A stretch of 64,000 nucleotides of DNA from Anatilimnocola floriformis (GCF_024256385.1 NZ_JAMLFW010000001.1:1178001-1242000), one strand, 5' to 3'; counted from the stretch's first letter, positions 8,328-17,404 are shown. Translations and numbers: made by a program. The notes: a model not told the origin generated them from the letters alone.

Positions 8328-8792
8328 TCAGGAACGGCGCGGCGCGAGCGTTGCGCCGATGACAGGCTCTTCCTTAGGAGAGCGTGGGGTATCGGCATCG
8401 TGGAACGCTCGCCAACTCAGCGCGACGATTGCGAGCAAGTAGAGCGGGATCGTCACGAGCAAGCCGATCAATACGCAAACGAGCGACGATGCGCCACCCT
8501 CGGCGATGTGCCAGGTTTGAATCTTCGTATCGCTAATCGAAATCACCGCGAAGCTGCGGATGATGGAATCGGTGGCACTTGCGAAGCCATAGAGCAACGG
8601 GAGCGGCACGACAGCGAGCAGCACCGCTGTGAGATAGGTTGTTTTGAATCTGGCGATCGCAATTGCGGCGAGTGTCAGAGCCAGTGCAAAGACAAAGAGC
8701 AGCAACACGACAGTGCGCAGCCCTAACGACCCAATGACAAATTGAGAAAGGTGAAGTGTCGCTGGTAGGTCAGCGTGTTCGTGCATCTCCAT
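8328..8792 (-). CDS. Membrane protein, tandem paralog A
   Basis: The ATG at 8792 is chosen because AAAGGAGA sits six bases upstream; a GTG at 8798 is also in frame. The 154-residue product starts with a His/Glu-rich head (MEMHEHAD) and has about four hydrophobic segments, including VVLLLFVFALALTLAAIAI and a segment with VVPLPLLYGF. It lies 12 bases downstream of a gene for a similar protein (MHDHDEMP head, IMPLPLVVGL segment), so the two look like a tandem duplication. The overall shape resembles small channel-like proteins, but no specific family motif was seen. Confidence 0.7.
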   Translation of the reverse strand: MEMHEHADLPATLHLSQFVIGSLGLRTVVLLLFVFALALTLAAIAIARFKTTYLTAVLLAVVPLPLLYGFASATDSIIRSFAVISISDTKIQTWHIAEGGASSLVCVLIGLLVTIPLYLLAIVALSWRAFHDADTPRSPKEEPVIGATLAPRRS

Positions 8793-8804
8793 CGTCACTC
8801 TCCT

Positions 8805-9203
8805 TTAACTCTTCGTTTGGTTGCGAAACCCCAGTACCATCAGCAGCACGAGCGACAGGATTAGTACCGGGCAAAAGCAACTCGTGGCCTGCATGGCCGA
8901 CGTCAGAGCATACGACAAGGACTCTGACGAAACCTGCTCGCCAGCTGCCAAGCCCATTTGGTGGAGATAGTGAATCGTGCCCGCCAAAAAACAGACGAGG
9001 CCGACCACGAGCGGCAGCGGCATGATGAATACGATCGCCGTGGGCACGGCGGGACCACGGCCTCGCCGAAAGAGCGTGACAATCAACACCAGGGCCAGCA
9101 GCATCGCCCCGAAGAGAACGAGCAGAGTCGGTACACCGGTGCTGTCGAGATACCATCGCAAGTACGACTTGGCGACGATCGGCATTTCATCGTGATCGTG
9201 CAT
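8805..9203 (-). CDS. Membrane protein, tandem paralog B
   Basis: The ORF is open far upstream, but the ATG at 9203 gives a plausible 132-residue protein with an acidic/His head (MHDHDEMP) like its downstream neighbour. Three hydrophobic stretches are visible: TLLVLFGAMLLALVLIVTL, AIVFIMPLPLVVGLVCFLAG and CPVLILSLVLLMVLGF. No clear ribosome-binding site precedes this start. Head and PLPL motif are shared with the next gene, which supports both being real. Function unknown. Confidence 0.65.
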   Translation of the reverse strand: MHDHDEMPIVAKSYLRWYLDSTGVPTLLVLFGAMLLALVLIVTLFRRGRGPAVPTAIVFIMPLPLVVGLVCFLAGTIHYLHQMGLAAGEQVSSESLSYALTSAMQATSCFCPVLILSLVLLMVLGFRNQTKS

Positions 9204-9315
9204 GGCTGCGTCGGTACGAGAGTGAGAGGCGACAACAACGCGTTGTAGGTTGCAAGCAAGTAGCGGGTCAAGTAGCGTGCACATTGCAAACCGCTCGATC
9301 CTTACCGAAGCCATT

Positions 9316-9927
9316 ATGAAATCCAGCAACTCGCGTCCCCCGTTCAACCAACCGCCAACGGTCATGCCGCGGTTGATTCGCCTGGTAATCGGCTTGGTGA
9401 TCATGTTGGTGGGGATGTACCTCGCCTGGCAGAAGGCGCAGAACCAGCCGCCGCAGCAACCCGACGATTCGGTGCCGGTGGTGATTGCGCCGGAAGTGAA
9501 GTTGCCGCCAGACGAGTGGCAGAATGAGCCGTCAACTTCGCCCGTGAAAGAGAAGACCGCGCCGGAGGAACGCCCGCCGAGCGTGCGCGCGGAGACAGAG
9601 CGGGCTGTTAAATCGCAGATAAAAAACGCCAAGATTCGGAATCAGGACGGCCGTGTTGTTTTCGAAGGCACCATCGACCTGCGCGACACGCTCGCGCGCA
9701 TCGAGCGGGGCCAGCGCGGCAGCCATGCCAACGACGGCACGGTTTTTCAAAACCGCGAGAAGCGACTGCCGCAGAAGCCGAGCGGCTACTATCACGAATG
9801 GGTTCACCCCACGCCCAATCAGCGCGGCCCCGGTCCGCAGCGAGTCGTGACCGGCGAGAACGGCGAGATCTATTACACGCCCGATCACTACAAGACGTTT
9901 GAACGGCTGGACCAAAAGCAGAAGTGA
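9316..9927 (+). CDS. Membrane-anchored barnase-type ribonuclease
   Basis: A 203-residue protein with an N-terminal hydrophobic segment (about residues 20-42, IRLVIGLVIMLVGMYLAW), a polar Pro/Glu linker, and a C-terminal microbial guanyl-RNase domain. Landmarks are FQNREKRLP and YTPDHYKTF. The barnase catalytic set can be placed on E161, R170, R176 and H191, corresponding to barnase E73, R83, R87 and H102, so activity is expected. The segment is followed by QKAQNQPPQQ with no obvious cleavage site, so the enzyme may stay anchored on the outer face of the membrane. The next gene encodes its barstar-like inhibitor, 16 bases downstream. The start at 9316 is preferred to upstream codons because it gives the anchor at the right depth. 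Confidence 0.88.
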   Translation: MKSSNSRPPFNQPPTVMPRLIRLVIGLVIMLVGMYLAWQKAQNQPPQQPDDSVPVVIAPEVKLPPDEWQNEPSTSPVKEKTAPEERPPSVRAETERAVKSQIKNAKIRNQDGRVVFEGTIDLRDTLARIERGQRGSHANDGTVFQNREKRLPQKPSGYYHEWVHPTPNQRGPGPQRVVTGENGEIYYTPDHYKTFERLDQKQK

Positions 9928-9943
9928 GAAGGCTGAAGGCAAA

Positions 9944-10297
9944 ATGAAGACGGAAGATGGATTTGTGGGCGTTGCTGATCCACATGTTGCAGCGGTTGAA
10001 GCGCGCGGTAGTGGCAAGCTGGTGGTGTGGATTCCTCGCAGCGTACGCAGCAAGGAAAAGTTGTTGGCCGTGTTATCGCAGGGCTTGCGTTTTCCCAGGT
10101 ACTTCGGTGGGAACTGGGATGCGCTGGAAGAGTGTTTGCGAGATCTCTCGTGGCTGCCGGAGAAAGCGTCGATTGCGATTGTGCATGAACAACTGCCGTT
10201 TGGCGATGGCGAGAACCGGCGGACTTACTTCGAGATTCTGCAGGCGGCCGGTCAGCGTAAAGACGGGAGGATGCTGCAAGTGATCGTTCCTGAGTAA
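9944..10297 (+). CDS. Barstar-family RNase inhibitor
   Basis: The 117-residue protein has the barstar core: L-R-F-P-R-YFGGNWDALEECLRDL, which corresponds to the barnase-binding helix of barstar (N-x-D-A-L...C-L, with D35 conserved and D39 replaced by Glu). Barstars bind and block barnase-type RNases in the cytoplasm before secretion. The ATG at 9944 has AAGG about six bases upstream. The gene follows the RNase gene directly on the same strand, so the pair is a toxin/inhibitor-like module. Confidence 0.88.
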   Translation: MKTEDGFVGVADPHVAAVEARGSGKLVVWIPRSVRSKEKLLAVLSQGLRFPRYFGGNWDALEECLRDLSWLPEKASIAIVHEQLPFGDGENRRTYFEILQAAGQRKDGRMLQVIVPE

Positions 10298-10379
10298 GGT
10301 GCGCCGAGAACGCATTCGTCAGTGCCGATGTGCGTTATCTGGCCTACAGAAACTGCTTATTGCCAAACCAGCGATTACG

Positions 10380-10402
10380 GCGAATGATTGAGCTTCATTC
10401 GC
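10380..10402. repeat. Perfect 8-bp inverted repeat, 7-base loop
   Basis: GCGAATGA and TCATTCGC form perfect 8-bp arms around a 7-base loop, between the barstar gene and the next small ORF. No T-run follows, so it is not a clear intrinsic terminator. It could be an operator or an RNA hairpin ending the RNase/barstar transcript. Confidence 0.45.
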
Positions 10403-10433
10403 TCCCCTCACCTGCCGGTCGCTGGAGCCCACC

Positions 10434-10673
10434 GTGATTGTTATCGCTCAGTCGGAGCTGTCCGACTTCGTTTTCTTCTTGCGCATGAAGTGCAAGGTTC
10501 AGCAGCTACTTCAGTTTGCGCCACCGAACGCGACAGGCGAGGTTTTTCGCGCTCAGTCTGGTGAGCATCTGATTTTCGGTTGCCAGACCGAGTCGGGCGA
10601 AATCCAGATTTCGTCGGACGAGTTTTTTGAGGCCCAGGTGTCAAGCTTGTGGCGAGCATTTCGCGAAGGCTGA
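10434..10673 (+). CDS. Small hypothetical protein
   Basis: A 79-residue ORF starting at GTG with GGAG six bases upstream, a good ribosome-binding site. The sequence has a folded-protein look (GEVFRAQSGEHLIFGC then GEIQISSDEFFEAQVSSLWRAF) but no family I recognise. It ends 22 bases before the stop of the convergent methyltransferase gene. Competing ORFs on the opposite strand are less protein-like. The N-terminus could instead be the internal ATG at residue 18. Confidence 0.4.
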   Translation: MIVIAQSELSDFVFFLRMKCKVQQLLQFAPPNATGEVFRAQSGEHLIFGCQTESGEIQISSDEFFEAQVSSLWRAFREG

Positions 10674-10695
10674 TCGGCGTGGACCTCGATCTGGC

Positions 10696-11589
10696 TCAAA
10701 CCTTCGCAGCCACTGCGTACATATTGTCGCTCGTCGGATTGTGATCGAGCCAGTTCATGCGCGCGACTTTCAAGCCAGCCGTTTCGAGCGTTAGCCGCAG
10801 CGTTTTCGGCGTGAAGTAGTTCACATGGTCGGGCCAGCGAAAGCCGCACCAGCGATGGCCTCGCAAATAGCGACTCGCGCAATCGAAATTCGGCACCTTG
10901 ATGACGATTCGGCCGTGCGGACGAAGCGCCTCGCGGCAGTGGCGGAGCGTGGGAAGTGGGTTTGCTTCATGCTCGAGATAGGAACTGAGAATGATGGCGT
11001 CGATCGATTGTGCCCCGAGATTCTCGAGCCCGTGCAGCGCGTTGTCGAAGTAGCAGGTCCCGCCAAAAGGCCGCAATGCTTGGGTTGTCGTGGTCGCCAG
11101 CTTCTTGGAGATCTCAATGCCGACGGGAGTGCAGCGGCTGGCCACTTGGGGCGGCAGCAACTGCATCACGTTCACCAGATTCACACCGTCGCCACAACCT
11201 AGTTCCAGTAGGGTCAGCTGTTGCGAGGGCGAAGCCTGCAACGCATTGGCCGTGAGGGCACCAACCTTGTCTCGTGAGAGATATCGTGTGCGAAAACGCT
11301 TCCAACGGCTTCGCAGAGCGTAAGAGATTGGTTCGACTTGCGACCGGCGTTCCGATTCCAGCCGTTTGGTGACTTCCCAGGCAAAGTTCTCTTCTAACTG
11401 CTCGTACTCGGGTGGATTCTCGAGATAAACCAGCCCAGTTTCGAGGCACTTGCGGAGCACCCAAGGTGCTGGAGCATAGTTCAACTGAATGGTCTTGGTC
11501 GACCGTTCCAGGATGGGACTGACCCGACGCGTCAGTGCCAGTGAATTTAGGAAAGCGGTGTCTTGGAGGCAAGGAATGGCGATTGACAT
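10696..11589 (-). CDS. Class I SAM-dependent methyltransferase
   Basis: A 297-residue protein. The start at 11589 is chosen because CCAGGAAG lies about seven bases upstream. The first 120 residues are helical and of unknown role. The Rossmann methyltransferase domain follows with motif I LLELGCGDGVN, VGIEIS (motif II), DAIILSSYLEHE (motif IV) and HGRIVIKVPNFD. The late YFTPKTLRLTLETAG segment is typical of class I enzymes acting on sugars, lipids or small molecules (Methyltransf_11/23 groups). The acceptor substrate is unknown. It is transcribed away from guaB. Confidence 0.85.
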   Translation of the reverse strand: MSIAIPCLQDTAFLNSLALTRRVSPILERSTKTIQLNYAPAPWVLRKCLETGLVYLENPPEYEQLEENFAWEVTKRLESERRSQVEPISYALRSRWKRFRTRYLSRDKVGALTANALQASPSQQLTLLELGCGDGVNLVNVMQLLPPQVASRCTPVGIEISKKLATTTTQALRPFGGTCYFDNALHGLENLGAQSIDAIILSSYLEHEANPLPTLRHCREALRPHGRIVIKVPNFDCASRYLRGHRWCGFRWPDHVNYFTPKTLRLTLETAGLKVARMNWLDHNPTSDNMYAVAAKV

Positions 11590-11773
11590 CGATTTACTTC
11601 CTGGAAGGGCCACGCTACTCGGGTGGGTTATCTATCGAGATTTTCCTGTGATTTGTGCAGCAATTCGCTCATCGAACGAGTGTCAGCTGGGCATGACAGC
11701 AGAGGGGTACTCCCGTGGAATAGCCCGCTGCGGCATAATACGGGGCTAACCATTTCTTGTTGGGAGAGCATCG

Positions 11774-13258
11774 ATGGAAGACCGCATCGGCAGGCAGGGG
11801 ATTACTTTCGACGACGTGTTGCTCGAACCGCGCTACAGCGACGCCGTGCCAGCTGATGTCAATGTTTCCACGATGCTCACGCGGCGGATTGCGCTGAACA
11901 TTCCCCTCCTCAGCTCCCCCATGGATACGGTGACCGAGCACCAGATGGCCATCGCTCTGGCGAAAGAGGGTGGTCTGGGCATTATCCACAAGAACCTTTC
12001 GATCGAGCAGCAATCGGAAGAGGTCGTAAAGGTCAAGCGCTCGGCCAACGGCATCATTCTCGATCCGGTCACGCTCCGGCCCGATCAGCCGGTGAGCGAA
12101 GCCCAGGCCTTGATGAAGCAGAAGAACGTCAGCGGCTTTCCTATTACCAATGAAAACGGCAAGCTGGTCGGCATTTTGACCCGCCGCGACCTGCGGTTTC
12201 TCGAGAACAGCAGCCAGCCAATCAGTGAGGTAATGACTGCTGCCAATCTGGTGACAGCAAAGGGAAATGTAACGCTTGAGGAAGCTGAGCAGATTTTGAC
12301 GGCAAAAAAGGTCGAGAAGCTGCTGCTGGTTGACGATACATATTGCCTAACCGGAATGATCACCATCCGCGACATCGACATGATGAAGCGGTTTCCCAAT
12401 GCTTGCAAAGACAAGCTAGGGCGACTGCGAGTCGGCGCCGCGGTGGGAGTTTTCGATTACGACCGCGCTCAAACCCTCATCACTGCGGGTGTGGACGTGC
12501 TGGTGGTCGACAGCGCTCACGGGCATAGCCTGAACGTGATCGAGTCGGTGAAAGAAATCAAGAAGCGTTGGGATATTGATGTCGTCGCGGGGAATGTGGC
12601 CACCCGCGAAGGCTGCCGCGACTTGATCGCGGCCGGTGCAGACGCCGTGAAGGTGGGCATCGGTCCGGGATCGATTTGCACGACGCGAGTGATTAGCGGA
12701 GTGGGCGTTCCGCAGATCACGGCCATCATGGAAGCTGCCCAAGTTGCGAAGAGCAGCGGCACACCGATCATCGCTGATGGTGGTGTCCGTTTCTCGGGCG
12801 ACATAACGAAAGCAATCGCTGCCGGCGCTCATGTTTGCATGATCGGCGGGTTGTTTGCGGGCCTGGCCGAAAGTCCGGGCAAAACCATCCTGTACCAGGG
12901 TCGAACCTTCAAAGCCTATCGAGGCATGGGTTCGATGGGTGCGATGGTGAAAGGTTCGAGCGAGCGATATCGCCAGACCGGATCCAATGGGGGGACCGGC
13001 AAGCTGGTGCCCGAAGGGGTTGAGGGACGCGTCCCGTTTAAGGGCGCACTCAGCGACTTCGTGTATCAACTCGTCGGAGGCTTGCGGGCCGGCATGGGAT
13101 ATTGCGGAACGAAAACGATTGAAGAACTGCGAACGGAAGCTCGGTTCATCCAGGTCTCGGCCGCTAGCGTACGAGAAAGCCATCCCCATGACATTGCCAT
13201 CACGCAGGAAGCACCCAACTACAGCCCTGATTACTCGTCCGGCAAAGAAACGGATTAG
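11774..13258 (+). CDS. guaB: IMP dehydrogenase
   Basis: At 494 residues this is standard IMPDH length. The enzyme oxidises IMP to XMP with NAD+, the committed step of GMP synthesis. The N-terminus [12 protein letters not shown] and [12 protein letters not shown] are family hallmarks. Two CBS repeats occupy about residues 95-205 (PVSEAQALM..., [11 protein letters not shown]). VDSAHGHS and the catalytic-loop [11 protein letters not shown] with the active-site Cys follow, then [12 protein letters not shown] and [18 protein letters not shown] precedes the ATG. The 3' end overlaps the next ORF by 71 bases if that gene starts at 13188. Confidence 0.97.
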   Translation: MEDRIGRQGITFDDVLLEPRYSDAVPADVNVSTMLTRRIALNIPLLSSPMDTVTEHQMAIALAKEGGLGIIHKNLSIEQQSEEVVKVKRSANGIILDPVTLRPDQPVSEAQALMKQKNVSGFPITNENGKLVGILTRRDLRFLENSSQPISEVMTAANLVTAKGNVTLEEAEQILTAKKVEKLLLVDDTYCLTGMITIRDIDMMKRFPNACKDKLGRLRVGAAVGVFDYDRAQTLITAGVDVLVVDSAHGHSLNVIESVKEIKKRWDIDVVAGNVATREGCRDLIAAGADAVKVGIGPGSICTTRVISGVGVPQITAIMEAAQVAKSSGTPIIADGGVRFSGDITKAIAAGAHVCMIGGLFAGLAESPGKTILYQGRTFKAYRGMGSMGAMVKGSSERYRQTGSNGGTGKLVPEGVEGRVPFKGALSDFVYQLVGGLRAGMGYCGTKTIEELRTEARFIQVSAASVRESHPHDIAITQEAPNYSPDYSSGKETD

Positions 13259-14780
13259 TTTTCTGCTCGGCTGTGCACTTGTCGCCGGAAATGTTCTTTC
13301 CGGCCCGCTCTCCTTCTTATCGGCTCAAGAGTTCGAATCGCCGCCGCCGGTCAGCAATCTGCCGCGACCTGTTCAACTAGGCGGCGCTGCCGAGCAACCA
13401 CTTCGCTGGAAAGCGAAGCCCATCGCTGTCGCCAATAACAACGGCGAAATCCAACAAGCCACCGGCATCTCGCCCATCGGTGGTTCCGCCATCGGCAGCG
13501 GAGTCGTTCACGCCAGCAGCACGGAAGAAGTGAGTCCAGCAAAAACTACTTCGGCCAGCGGCTGGAACAAGATGCGGATCGATACCTACGTCACTCCGGC
13601 GCAGGCCACGCAAGCCCTGCAACCGCCGAAGCCCGATCCGTTTCAGGATCCCTTCAACGATCGTCGCGCCACGCAAGCCGCTGCCAATCTCCAGTTGCAA
13701 CCGCCGGGCGTGAATCAGCCGAACACCAATCAGCCGGGCTTCAACCCTGCTGCTCCCTCGTTCAATCCTGCGGTGCCGCCGGCTCCCGCGCCGAACTTTC
13801 AGCCGTTCCAACCGGCCCCCGGTCCGGCTCCGATGCCGATTCCAAATCCCGCGCCGCCGGCGAACACGCAACCGTTCGAAGCCGAGCCGTTTCCACAAAC
13901 GCAGCCGCGCACGCCGATGTCGAATCCAATGCCCATGCCGCCGCCGAAGGAGCAAGATCCGACGCCGCGCAGCAACTCCGATCGCCCCGGGGACAACGGC
14001 CGCCGCAGCGGTGATGTTCCTTGTGCCGAACGGACCTACGGAACGCTCGGTCTCAACTGCTGCGACTCCGACGACAAGTGCCGGGCATTCATCGAACGCC
14101 TGATGACTGACAAGCTCAACACCATTTCGCTCGACATCTCGCCCCGTCTTGAACCCGAAGAAGACGAAGCCGAGAACAAGACTCGTCGAGCCGACATGAC
14201 ACGTCTCTCCGGCCTGCGTGATTGGCATCGCCGCGGCGTGAAGTTTGCCGATCGCACCACCGACAACCGCATCGCTCGTGGTCGCCTGTCGAACCTGCAG
14301 AACGGCCGCGCCATCATCACCGAAGAAAACGGCAACAGCCGGCAGATTGCTCTCAATCAATTGAGCGAGGACGATCTCTGCTTCATCTCGGGTTGGTGGA
14401 ATCTGCCGCCCGAGTGCGCCATCGCTGGTCATCGCGAAGTCGACATCGACAACCGTAACTGGATGCCGTCGACCGTCGCCTGGCATGCCTCGGCTTTGTG
14501 CCACAAGCCCTTGTACTTCGAACAAGTTCAGCACGAACGCTACGGCCACTCGGCTGGTCCGTTCCGCCAACCGTGGATCGATGGTGCCCACTTCTTCGGC
14601 AGTGCAGTCCTGCTGCCTTACAAGATGGCCCTCGATGCACCTTGGGAATGCGAATACGCCCTGGGTTACTATCGCCCCGGCAGCTGTGCTCCTTACCAAA
14701 TCCCACCCTTCCCGTTCAGCCCGCGTGCCGCCATGGCCCAGGCCGGATTTGTGGTCGGTGGCATCTATGTGATCCCGTAA
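13188..14780 (+). CDS. Exported proline-rich planctomycete protein
   Basis: The first usable ATG is inside guaB at 13188 (GAGAAAG upstream), giving 530 residues. A hydrophobic export signal follows ([24 protein letters not shown]). Residues of about 60-290 are Pro/Asn/Gln-rich and low complexity. The C-terminal 250 residues are structured and contain paired cysteines ([48 protein letters not shown]), so disulfide bonds are likely. The ERYGHS...[12 protein letters not shown] section looks like a conserved planctomycete envelope domain of unknown function. Most of the ORF upstream of 13188 is a shadow of guaB. Confidence 0.75.
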   Translation: MTLPSRRKHPTTALITRPAKKRISFLLGCALVAGNVLSGPLSFLSAQEFESPPPVSNLPRPVQLGGAAEQPLRWKAKPIAVANNNGEIQQATGISPIGGSAIGSGVVHASSTEEVSPAKTTSASGWNKMRIDTYVTPAQATQALQPPKPDPFQDPFNDRRATQAAANLQLQPPGVNQPNTNQPGFNPAAPSFNPAVPPAPAPNFQPFQPAPGPAPMPIPNPAPPANTQPFEAEPFPQTQPRTPMSNPMPMPPPKEQDPTPRSNSDRPGDNGRRSGDVPCAERTYGTLGLNCCDSDDKCRAFIERLMTDKLNTISLDISPRLEPEEDEAENKTRRADMTRLSGLRDWHRRGVKFADRTTDNRIARGRLSNLQNGRAIITEENGNSRQIALNQLSEDDLCFISGWWNLPPECAIAGHREVDIDNRNWMPSTVAWHASALCHKPLYFEQVQHERYGHSAGPFRQPWIDGAHFFGSAVLLPYKMALDAPWECEYALGYYRPGSCAPYQIPPFPFSPRAAMAQAGFVVGGIYVIP

Positions 14781-14940
14781 GCATGATCGCGTAACACTGC
14801 TCGCATGAGCCAGTCGGCGTTCGGCCTGCAGCGAGCCTGACTTTATCTTTCCGACGGAGTCCGCCACCTGGCGGTACTCCCACCGCATTTGAAGCCTCCC
14901 ACTAGCGAAACATCACGAGTCTCGCGGGAGCGATTGGCGT

Positions 14941-14976
14941 CCAGACGGCGAGTACTTCAATGTACTTGCCGTTTGG
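14941..14976. repeat. 15-bp stem-loop
   Basis: Arms at 14941-14955 and 14962-14976 pair over 15 positions with two G-U pairs in RNA, around the loop TTCAAT. It lies about 160 bases after the exported-protein gene. The T-content after it is low, so it is not a textbook terminator. Confidence 0.45.
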
Positions 14977-15374
14977 CGTTTCTTGACCGCGAAGCCGAGC
15001 TACTCTTCGCAACCGTAGCAGTCTTGAGCCGGCGCGATGGAATATATAACGGGTTATCAAATTTCATGCGATTCTGGCAATGTCCTGGTAGTTAACGACT
15101 TGCGGCAAAATCGCGCTGTTATATCGGGCCCGGGCTATAACCTTTTTATAACCAGCGCCGATCCTTCGGACACAAATCGATCGCCTCCCCGGCAACGCTC
15201 CATTTGACATCCTCCGGCCACTCTCAGCGCGCACCGGTAGCGCAGCGACGACTGTCATTTTCAAAAACATCAACCGAATTGAGAAAGATCACTACTCAAT
15301 TAAATGCAAATGTGGTGACAACTTAGGTCAGAGAAGTGCACAAAAAGGGTAGCCGTTCACGCTGGCGCTGATTT

Positions 15375-15474
15375 CGGGAGGGCGAGGCTCCCGCCGAGCC
15401 GCGCCGGTCGAAAGCAGCCGCCAACGGCCTTTGCAATTTCACCTCGGCGGCTCGGCAGGAGCCTCGCCCTCCCG
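15375..15474. repeat. Inverted repeat with 26-bp arms (REP/MITE-like)
   Basis: Arms at 15375-15400 and 15449-15474 are inverted copies with one mismatch (core GGGAGGGCGAGGCTCC, continuing into a GCCGAGCC end), separated by 48 bases. This is the look of a small palindromic intergenic repeat. A copy number elsewhere cannot be judged; no other copy was seen in the window. Confidence 0.7.
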
Positions 15475-15586
15475 TCGCTCGCCGCGACAGCGACACTGGC
15501 GTGAGGTAACATGCCCGGCTCTGAAATTTGAAGGCTCGCGGTTTCCGCGGTATCTTGGGCGAACCAGCGAGTTAGAAAAGGTTCCC

Positions 15587-16327
15587 ATGAACGCCCAACC
15601 CAATGACGATGAAATCTTGATCGCCGCGGAACTTGCGAGCGGGCCGCCGCCAGCGAAGGTCATCCCGATTGACCAAGATCGCTGGTGGGTCATGCGGCTG
15701 GATGGGAATCGCTTCGGGCCGTTCAGTTGGAAGGAACTGACTCGCTGCGTGACTGCACACATGTTCGGGCCAGACGACCTGGTGCAAGGCGAACAGAATC
15801 CGCGGCGCAGACTGCGCGAGCTGTTTCCCAAGTTCTTCGCCGTGGCCCCGCCGCCGTCGATCGAGATCAGACCCATCGCCTCGCCGATGGAGCAACTGGC
15901 CAGCAATCCCGTCGGCGTGATGCTGCGGGGTTATGAGATGCGTCCGTATGAGAGAACCGATCCGCAAGGCAAGAACACCAGGCGGAACCTCGTCATTCTG
16001 GCAATCCTCGCCAGCGTGTGGGGCGTGGGCATGATTGGGCTGATGATCACGGCCGCGGTTGGTGGCGGCATGTTCGTTCAACACGCCGTCTTCGGCATCG
16101 TGGTTACTTCGTTCTTCTATGGGCTCGGCTATCTGACCTTTGCCGGCGCGCTGTTTGAGTGGGAGATCCTGTTCACCACGAGGCGGGCCAAGAGCTGGCG
16201 GTATTGGTTCGGCGATCGCGCAGCCCGCAAGATTTTCCTCGGCATGGGCGCACTGTTCATGCTCGCCGGTTGCGGGGCCTTCGGCATGTCTTGCTATGAA
16301 ATGCTGAAGTTGACTACTCACCCATGA
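15587..16327 (+). CDS. GYF-like domain membrane protein
   Basis: The 246-residue protein starts at the ATG at 15587 with AAAAGG upstream. Residues of about 30-80 (WWVMRLDGNRFGPFSWKELTRCV...DDLVQGE) match the GYF_2/DUF4339 pattern (WY.....GPfs..el.....i..dtlVw). Three membrane segments follow: LVILAILASVWGVGMIGLMIT, HAVFGIVVTSFFYGLGYLTFAGALF and FLGMGALFMLAGCGAFGM. Such proteins are frequent and mostly uncharacterised; the GYF-like part may bind a partner in the cytoplasm. Its last 14 bases overlap the end of the convergent SDR gene. Confidence 0.75.
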   Translation: MNAQPNDDEILIAAELASGPPPAKVIPIDQDRWWVMRLDGNRFGPFSWKELTRCVTAHMFGPDDLVQGEQNPRRRLRELFPKFFAVAPPPSIEIRPIASPMEQLASNPVGVMLRGYEMRPYERTDPQGKNTRRNLVILAILASVWGVGMIGLMITAAVGGGMFVQHAVFGIVVTSFFYGLGYLTFAGALFEWEILFTTRRAKSWRYWFGDRAARKIFLGMGALFMLAGCGAFGMSCYEMLKLTTHP

Positions 16328-17099
16328 TCGGCAGCGGGAACTGATGGGCGTAGCCGAGCGGCAGGGTCACGCCGGTGATCCAGCGGGCATCTTGGCTGGC
16401 GAGAAAGCAGATCGCGCTCGCACAATCGGCAGCCGTGCCGACGCCGAGTGGATGGCAGGCTTCGAGTTGAGCGCGGACGGCGGGCGTGAGCTTGTCGATG
16501 TGCTTGGTTGCCATCGGCGTGAAGACCAGGCCCGGCGCCACCGCGACCACGCGAATGCCGTCACCGCCAACTTCCCAGGCCAGCGACTGCGTAAAGCCGA
16601 TCATGCCGGCTTTACTCGCGCTGTAGACGCTGAAACCGACGCAACCGGCCAGGCCCAGGGCAGAGGCAACGTTCACAATCACGCCGCCCGGTTTCTTCAG
16701 ATGGGGCAACGCTTCTTTCGACAGCGCGATGCAGCCGTTGAGGTTGACGTCGAGCAGTTGTCGCCATTCCTCGTCGCTCGAATCGACCAACCGGGCCGAA
16801 ACCTCGACGCCGGCGTTGTTCACTAGAATATCGAGCCGTCCGAACTGCTCAACGGCGGTCGCGACGATTTTTTGCACGTTTTCGCGAACCGTGATATCGA
16901 GTTCCAAAAAGACGTGCGGCGTGCCGAGGCGGTCCAACTTTTTCAGCAGCCGCTCGGGCGTGTGCCGCGCGACCAGCACCAGCGAAGCCCCTTCTTCGGC
17001 CATGCGGATGGCGGTCGCGCCGCCAATGCCACGATCGCTGCTACCAGTGATGATGGCGACCTTATCGGCGAACCTCGGCGGGGGAATGGTGTCAGACAT
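16314..17099 (-). CDS. Short-chain dehydrogenase/reductase
   Basis: A 261-residue SDR, close to the usual 250. It shows the NAD(P) motif TGSSDRGIGGA, the NNAG motif (LVNNAGVEV), the catalytic Ser in VASALG, and the YSASK Tyr/Lys pair. ARHTPERL after the second strand suggests NADP preference. It is similar to 3-oxoacyl-ACP reductase-like and glucose-dehydrogenase-like members, and the substrate cannot be told. The start at 17099 gives MSDTIPPPRF just before the first strand; an ATG ten codons earlier is possible. Confidence 0.9.
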   Translation of the reverse strand: MSDTIPPPRFADKVAIITGSSDRGIGGATAIRMAEEGASLVLVARHTPERLLKKLDRLGTPHVFLELDITVRENVQKIVATAVEQFGRLDILVNNAGVEVSARLVDSSDEEWRQLLDVNLNGCIALSKEALPHLKKPGGVIVNVASALGLAGCVGFSVYSASKAGMIGFTQSLAWEVGGDGIRVVAVAPGLVFTPMATKHIDKLTPAVRAQLEACHPLGVGTAADCASAICFLASQDARWITGVTLPLGYAHQFPLPIMGE

Positions 17100-17263
17100 A
17101 TCGGCTGTTTGTGCGGAAGGTGGAGGCAATCCAATACTGTAACGAAAACAGCCGCCGATTGCTCCAAAAAGTCACCCTTCCCAGCCGTAAACGACGAATG
17201 GAGCCAGAAAATTGCGGCCGCGGGGCTTCCTCGGCAGTAGCGCGATTCGATGGCTATGTCCGC

Positions 17264-17292
17264 TGGGCAATGCGGGGCTGGCTGCCTACAAT
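17264..17292 (+). promoter_or_regulatory. Candidate sigma-70-type promoter of tRNA-Lys
   Basis: TGGGCA at 17264-17269 and TACAAT at 17287-17292 are separated by exactly 17 bases and lie 39 bases before the mature tRNA 5' end. Four of six -35 bases and five of six -10 bases match consensus. The position is right for a tRNA promoter. Confidence 0.6.
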
Positions 17293-17331
17293 GTGGGACT
17301 CAATTGGAGAAGCAATTCACCAGTTGTGGTC

Positions 17332-17404
17332 GAGACCGTAGCTCAGTTGGTAGAGCACGGCACTTTTAATGCTGGGGTCGCGGGTTCGAGTCCCGCCGGT
17401 CTCA
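17332..17404 (+). tRNA. tRNA-Lys, anticodon UUU
   Basis: The 73-base sequence folds into a full cloverleaf. The acceptor GAGACCG pairs with CGGTCTC and the discriminator is A. The D-arm is GCTC...GAGC with AGTTGGTA. The anticodon stem CGGCA/TGCTG holds loop CTTTTAA, anticodon TTT. The T-arm is GCGGG-TTCGAGT-CCCGC. CCA is not encoded. The 3' half, from within the anticodon loop on, is repeated exactly at 17843. Confidence 0.97.

Larger units (their letters stand above)
14781..15586. other. 806-bp region without a gene, rich in hairpins
   Basis: No coding frame is convincing here. Visible structures are: a 15-bp stem at 14941-14976 (CCAGACGGCGAGTAC paired across a 6-base loop with two G-U pairs); an AT-rich patch at 15035-15340 with repeated ATAAC words, including GTTATA...TATAAC at 15118-15141; a 7-bp inverted repeat AATTGAG/CTCAATT at 15277-15301; and the long inverted repeat at 15375-15474. 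It could hold a small RNA or regulatory region; nothing proves this. Confidence 0.5.

Noticed and set aside
13377-14888. A 503-codon minus-strand ORF
   Set aside because: Opposite the exported Cys-rich protein; no start context and shadow composition.
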